Of a DNA stretch of 8,614 nt, positions 6,101-8,614 are shown in pieces. A program made the translations under genes and the position numbers. Under the pieces are notes generated by a model, which worked only from the letters and a program-made list of their open reading frames with translations, ran no database searches and was not told where the DNA came from. Within the stretch, counting starts at the first letter, position 1. Each line of letters starts with the position of its first letter. This DNA is from Thermoplasmata archaeon (GTDB taxonomy: Archaea > Thermoplasmatota > Thermoplasmata > UBA10834 > DTMW01), in NCBI GenBank assembly GCA_029858465.1, contig JAOUEZ010000044.1:1-8614 (forward strand), given 5' to 3'.

Positions 6101-6184
6101 TGCGGGGGCTGAGATTTGAACTCAGGGACCACTAAGGACTAGACCCTCAATCTAGCGCCGTTGACCTGGCTTGGCTACCCCCGC
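6101..6184 (-). tRNA. tRNA-Leu (anticodon GAG)
   Basis: The complementary strand folds as an 84-nt class II tRNA. The acceptor stem GCGGGGG pairs with CCCCCGC and is followed by discriminator A. The D stem is GCC/GGC. The anticodon stem CTAGA/TCTAG closes loop TTGAGGG, with anticodon GAG at 6148-6146, reading CUC (and CUU). A long variable arm follows. The T stem CTGAG/CTCAG closes loop TTCAAAT. The long variable arm and A73 fit leucine identity. CCA is not encoded; the 3' end runs into CTTTTT (6100-6095), a likely terminator. AGTATAGT (minus strand, 6213-6206) about 25 nt upstream is a plausible TATA box. No intron is seen. Confidence 0.95.
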
Positions 6185-6241
6185 AGGCCACCTAAGACCA
6201 GCCAACTATACTGACAAGTGAAATAAATCTCTTTCTGCGAC

Positions 6242-6272
6242 GATGAGCAGAAGATTCAGTATATGTCTCATC
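6242..6272 (+). promoter_or_regulatory. Promoter of the Fe-S protein gene, TATA box flanked by an inverted repeat
   Basis: AGTATATGT at 6258-6266 is centred about 26 nt before the ATG at 6287, which has no Shine-Dalgarno. This is a leaderless arrangement. GATGAG (6242-6247) and CTCATC (6267-6272) are perfect inverted arms that bracket the box, so a protein bound there could block or help TBP/TFB. Position-based inference. Confidence 0.4.
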
Positions 6273-6286
6273 AATGACCTGTCTAT

Positions 6287-6931
6287 ATGAGAAGACAATC
6301 TGAGACAGAATGGACGCATGAAGAGATTGACGACCTATTGAATGAATTCAGGCCCATAACTGTCCCCATTTCCATTACGATTCAGGGCAAACAGAGAATA
6401 CTGGCATTCGACGAGGTCGAGAAAATGCTGTTGAAAGCAAAACTGATCTCGCTTGTCGATTGCATGTGCAGGTCGAAGATAAAGGGATGCGATGCACCGC
6501 TGGACGTTTGCATAACCCTGGATGAAGAGGCGGAAGAGTCGATAAGTAAGAAAAATGCCAGACAGATAGAAATCGATGAGGCTCTCAGGGCTCTAAAGAG
6601 AGGGCACGAGGCGGGCCTTGTGCATATCGCCTATGAGATTGAAGGAAAGAAAATTGGGGCAATTTGCAGTTGCTGCTCCTGCTGCTGCCATTCATTGGCA
6701 GCCATAACGCGACTTGGCTATGACAGATCTGTTATAGAACCTGCGAAAATGATTGCATCACATAATGCCGACAGCTGCGACAATTGTGGTGATTGCGTCT
6801 CAAGATGCCATTTCGGCGCATGGGAATCTATAGATGGTGCTGTCAGGCATAATCCCGAGAATTGCGCGGGATGCGGGATATGCGCCTCTTTCTGCCCTTC
6901 AGGAGCCATATCTTTGGAACAAAGAAACTGA
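6287..6931 (+). CDS. Cysteine-dense 4Fe-4S ferredoxin-type protein
   Basis: A 214-residue soluble Fe-S protein with 18 cysteines in three groups. The first, Cys59-x-Cys61-x6-Cys68-x6-Cys75 (CMCRSKIKGCDAPLDVC), looks like a cluster or metal site. The second is ICSCCSCCCH at 126-135. The third is a C-terminal 2[4Fe-4S] ferredoxin domain: C164-C167-C170-C174 (CDNCGDCVSRCHFGA, with His in place of the usual Pro) and C193-C196-C199-C203-P (CAGCGICASFCPSGA). The middle section has a helical EALRALKRGHEAGLVH stretch before the Cys run. Proteins with this CxC...C...C plus ferredoxin layout are annotated as 4Fe-4S proteins in anaerobes, and the partner is usually unknown. Electron transfer is the likely role. 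It is divergent from tRNA-Leu and the hgc operon and stands alone. Start is the leaderless ATG at 6287. Confidence 0.88.
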   Translation: MRRQSETEWTHEEIDDLLNEFRPITVPISITIQGKQRILAFDEVEKMLLKAKLISLVDCMCRSKIKGCDAPLDVCITLDEEAEESISKKNARQIEIDEALRALKRGHEAGLVHIAYEIEGKKIGAICSCCSCCCHSLAAITRLGYDRSVIEPAKMIASHNADSCDNCGDCVSRCHFGAWESIDGAVRHNPENCAGCGICASFCPSGAISLEQRN

Positions 6932-6993
6932 GACTGGCTCAATTATTCTGGTCATTGCGAAAATTCAAATAATAATTGCCATGTAGTATCATC

Positions 6994-7311
6994 GCCAGGA
7001 GAAGGCGGGCAGCCGACGGTAGATCCGAGAGGATTGGCTGAGGAAAGTCCCCTCTCCGTGAGAAAGGTGGATCGCAGAAGCGATGAGGCGAGAGCCTCGG
7101 CAAGGGCGCAGAAACGACACAGCCTCGGTTCAATGCGGTGAACCCTTTGTGGGTGAGATCTTCCGGGGATTTGATGAAACGGCGACACCCCACTGGAGCA
7201 AGCTCAAAGATGCCGGACCGACTTCTCATCGCCGGCGGGTAGAGCGCAAAGTCGAATGCTGCCAACTCCGTTAAGGAGCCAACAAAAAGGGGCTTATGTC
7301 CTTCACCTGGC
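6994..7311 (+). ncRNA. rnpB: RNase P RNA (archaeal type)
   Basis: The RNA component of RNase P, the ribozyme that trims tRNA 5' leaders. The ends are set by helix P1: GCCAGG-A-GAAGG at 6994-7005 pairs with CCTTC-A-CCTGGC at 7300-7311, with one A-A mismatch. The conserved core is visible: GAGGAAAGTC (CR I, 7040-7049), CAGAAACGACAC near 7109-7120, GGGTAGAGCGCAAAGTCGAA from about 7238, and ACAAAAAGGGGCTTATGTCC at 7282-7301 (CR V), which forms helix P4 with CR I. The length of about 318 nt is normal for Archaea. A TATA-like CAAATAATAATTG (6966-6978) lies about 23 nt upstream, and a U-rich terminator follows. Confidence 0.93.
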
Positions 7312-7319
7312 ACTTCACA

Positions 7320-7418
7320 CCTGTTTATGTTGGTCAATTTAGAGTGTATTAATTCATTTTTCTTTTTCTGGCTTTTTCCTGTTTATGTTGCTCATTTATC
7401 AGATTCCCTGTTTATGTT
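7320..7418 (+). repeat. Three copies of CCTGTTTATGTT with 58/29-nt spacing
   Basis: The 12-mer CCTGTTTATGTT occurs exactly at 7320-7331, 7378-7389 and 7407-7418. The first two copies share further bases (GGTCAATTT versus GCTCATTTA). The offsets, 58 and 29 nt, are in a 2:1 ratio, and a weak seven-of-twelve-type match sits at the empty register near 7349. No ORF covers them. Possible meanings are protein-binding sites, the decayed end of an insertion sequence, or a degenerate tandem repeat. I cannot tell which. Confidence 0.6.
7355..7377 (+). terminator. U-rich terminator downstream of rnpB
   Basis: Three T5 runs (CATTTTTC, CTTTTTC and GCTTTTTCC) within 23 nt lie 44-66 nt after the RNase P RNA 3' end. 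Runs of five or more U without a needed hairpin are the usual archaeal intrinsic terminators. They fall between repeat copies one and two. Confidence 0.6.
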
Positions 7419-7475
7419 CCAAAACTAAGGAAAATATACCTCATTCGGAGATTTGCATAGCGGAGGATCTTCGAC

Positions 7476-7751
7476 ATGGACCTTAACGGGATAGCAGGGA
7501 AGAGGGATAGGATCGTATCGGCATGGGAAGCGCATCACGAGGCGATTAGAGAGATAAGGGATACCTTCGGCAACATGATGGACTCGATAGAGGTCGACTC
7601 AAGCGTATCGAGCTATTACATGCTCGGATTTTTGGCAGGGTTCGATACGGCCATGAGAATATCGAGCGACCTCGAGGATGTAGCGGACAATCAGATATTC
7701 GATATCATCAGGGAAGCTGAGTCAGAATCAAGCCCTCATCAAACCCTTTGA
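7476..7751 (+). CDS. Small acidic helical protein, unknown function
   Basis: Not recognised. The 91-residue protein is soluble and acidic and predicted mainly helical: KRDRIVSAWEAHHEAIREIRD (9-29, first helix, with a His pair at 20-21), then SYYMLGFLAGFDTAM (46-60), the only hydrophobic patch, then an acidic helix to about residue 82. It has no cysteines and no signal peptide. The start is well supported by GGAGG at 7462-7466, 9 nt before ATG 7476. An AAATATACC box lies at 7432-7440. The gene stands alone between the rnpB/repeat region and the convergent membrane-protein genes. Its base composition matches the left part of the window, so it is probably a native gene. Confidence 0.75.
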   Translation: MDLNGIAGKRDRIVSAWEAHHEAIREIRDTFGNMMDSIEVDSSVSSYYMLGFLAGFDTAMRISSDLEDVADNQIFDIIREAESESSPHQTL

Positions 7752-7770
7752 TTTTCATCCTTTTCTTCTC
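7752..7770. terminator. Pyrimidine-rich tract between convergent genes
   Basis: ATTTTCATCCTTTTCTTCT follows the TGA of the 91-residue gene. T4 runs in this 42-nt convergent gap could end the plus-strand transcript. No hairpin is needed in Archaea. Weak evidence. Confidence 0.35.
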
Positions 7771-7793
7771 AAAAGAAATAGACGCAGCGAATC

Positions 7794-8105
7794 TCAATAG
7801 ATAACCAGGATTATGCCCAGTAAGCAAAAAATCCAAATCATTTGAAATACGATAGCAGACCAGATAGCTACCATCTTCGACCTCCTATCTTCTGCGAATC
7901 TATGGTGAAGGTACACACCTATCCAAAAGAATACCGGTGAGATGAAATACCAGGTGTCAATGGCTGCGAGGTTGTGCAGATAATTATCTGAAAATGTGCC
8001 GAAGCCTCGAGGAAGAATGCAAATAAGAATGATTGGAAGGGAACCTAGCATCATGAGGGTTTTTGGAAATACAATTTTCAAGAGCCTCTTTCTATGTTCG
8101 TCCAT
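7794..8105 (-). CDS. Small three-helix membrane protein, unknown function
   Basis: Not recognised. From ATG 8105 the product is 103 residues with three hydrophobic segments, at about 12-32 (IVFPKTLMMLGSLPIILICIL), 48-69 and 77-102. There is a basic start (DEHRKRLLK) and a cytoplasmic-looking charged loop (HHRFAEDRRSK) between helices two and three. ATG 8105 is chosen because GAGGGG lies just upstream. ATG 8123 would add six residues and has GAGAGG with no spacer. No cysteine or metal motif stands out (one Cys in TM1, one in TM3). It follows another membrane-protein gene on the same strand by 35-53 nt, so the two may form one operon. The AT-rich composition suggests an origin unlike that of the central genes. 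Confidence 0.7.
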   Translation of the reverse strand: MDEHRKRLLKIVFPKTLMMLGSLPIILICILPRGFGTFSDNYLHNLAAIDTWYFISPVFFWIGVYLHHRFAEDRRSKMVAIWSAIVFQMIWIFCLLGIILVIY

Positions 8106-8158
8106 TTCCCCTCGCCCAGTCATCCTCTCAGCAGGAGATAAGGCTTTTTCCTAAATTG

Positions 8159-8614
8159 TTACGATTGTGATTTAATTCTGCTGAAAGTCAATAGCCTTTC
8201 TTTTAATTTTAGAGGGAGTTTATTGAATCCGATACCTAATGGAATTATCATACTAAAAAGAACAATAATTGCAGAAAAGAGAGCTAACCAAGGACCAAGC
8301 CCGAGATACGTTTTCATCTCAAGGATTGATGAACCACTTAACTCCATAAATAGGTAATATCCAACAAGCCAAAATTGAACGCATCCTCCCAGGGGTGTTA
8401 TAATCGAAATGATCGTTGATAACAGAACAAGAATTCCAAAAAGCCAGAGATGACCTTCAAAAGCTGTTACTGAGTAAGAATAATTCCAGCCTGTCAGACC
8501 CAGCAAGTATGTATCTTCCCATATGAGAAAAAGAGAAAAAATCCCGATTGACACTCCTATTAGACAAAAGAAATTGATTCTCCATTTCTCTGCAATTTTC
8601 CTCGTCCAGCCATT
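8159..8614 (-). CDS. Multi-helix membrane protein, 5' end beyond the window
   Basis: Not recognised. A GTG at 8554 could be taken as the start, but the frame stays open to the window edge, adding 20 residues (NGWTRKIAEKWRINFFCLIG) that complete a hydrophobic first helix. The gene is therefore probably 5'-truncated. The visible 151 residues hold four hydrophobic segments at about 13-31, 56-73, 76-92 and 105-127. They end in a basic cytoplasmic tail (KLPLKLKERLLTFSRIK). No catalytic motif is visible. The GC content is very low (16 of 60 bases at 8221-8280), against 32 of 60 in dys. It is upstream of, and probably co-transcribed with, the three-helix protein gene. Confidence 0.7.
   Translation of the reverse strand, partial: NGWTRKIAEKWRINFFCLIGVSIGIFSLFLIWEDTYLLGLTGWNYSYSVTAFEGHLWLFGILVLLSTIISIITPLGGCVQFWLVGYYLFMELSGSSILEMKTYLGLGPWLALFSAIIVLFSMIIPLGIGFNKLPLKLKERLLTFSRIKSQS

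Noticed and set aside
7083..7274. Open frames on both strands across 6939-7337
   Set aside because: They lie inside the structured RNase P RNA gene, lack a start context and resemble no protein.
7312..7475. CRISPR array suggested by three repeats with a 29-nt period
   Set aside because: The repeat is only 12 nt, spacers are 17 and 46 nt, there are no cas genes, and the first two copies share flanking bases.

Overview
The window reads as a stretch of archaeal chromosome, most likely from the Thermoplasmatota, with a Methanomassiliicoccales-like methanogen as the best guess. Evidence for Archaea: a complete deoxyhypusine synthase; an archaeal-type RNase P RNA; a class II tRNA-Leu with no encoded CCA; several genes whose TATA-like box sits about 25 nt before the start codon (leaderless pattern); and U-rich tracts where terminators are expected. 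All twelve genes end in TGA or TAA and none in TAG, which fits but does not prove a pyrrolysine-using lineage. The lineage call is inference from gene content.

Left part (1-4347): the end of a helical-repeat, zinc-ribbon protein converges on a two-CBS-domain protein. That gene is divergent from deoxyhypusine synthase (dys). Next come a coiled-coil protein of unknown function and, 3 nt later, an NAD-type isocitrate/isopropylmalate dehydrogenase family enzyme. These are ordinary housekeeping or lineage-specific genes at about 50-55 % GC.

Centre (4372-5969, minus strand): the main discovery is a compact three-gene operon. In transcription order it holds a small cysteine-rich AbrB/SpoVT-fold protein, hgcA (corrinoid protein with the NVWCAAGK cap-helix motif and a five-helix membrane domain) and hgcB (2[4Fe-4S] ferredoxin with a C-terminal Cys-Cys pair). 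hgcA and hgcB overlap in a TAATG junction. This is the mercury-methylation pair: HgcA passes a methyl group from its corrinoid to Hg(II), and HgcB re-reduces the corrinoid and hands over Hg(II). An inverted repeat lies directly before the first gene. A tRNA-Leu(GAG) lies just upstream on the same strand.

Right part (6287-8614): a cysteine-dense Fe-S protein is divergent from the tRNA and hgc operon. It is followed by the RNase P RNA gene, a U-rich terminator mixed with three copies of a 12-nt repeat at 58/29-nt spacing, an unrecognised 91-residue acidic protein, and two short AT-rich membrane-protein genes on the minus strand. The last of these runs off the window. The GC drop at the right end suggests acquired or fast-evolving DNA.
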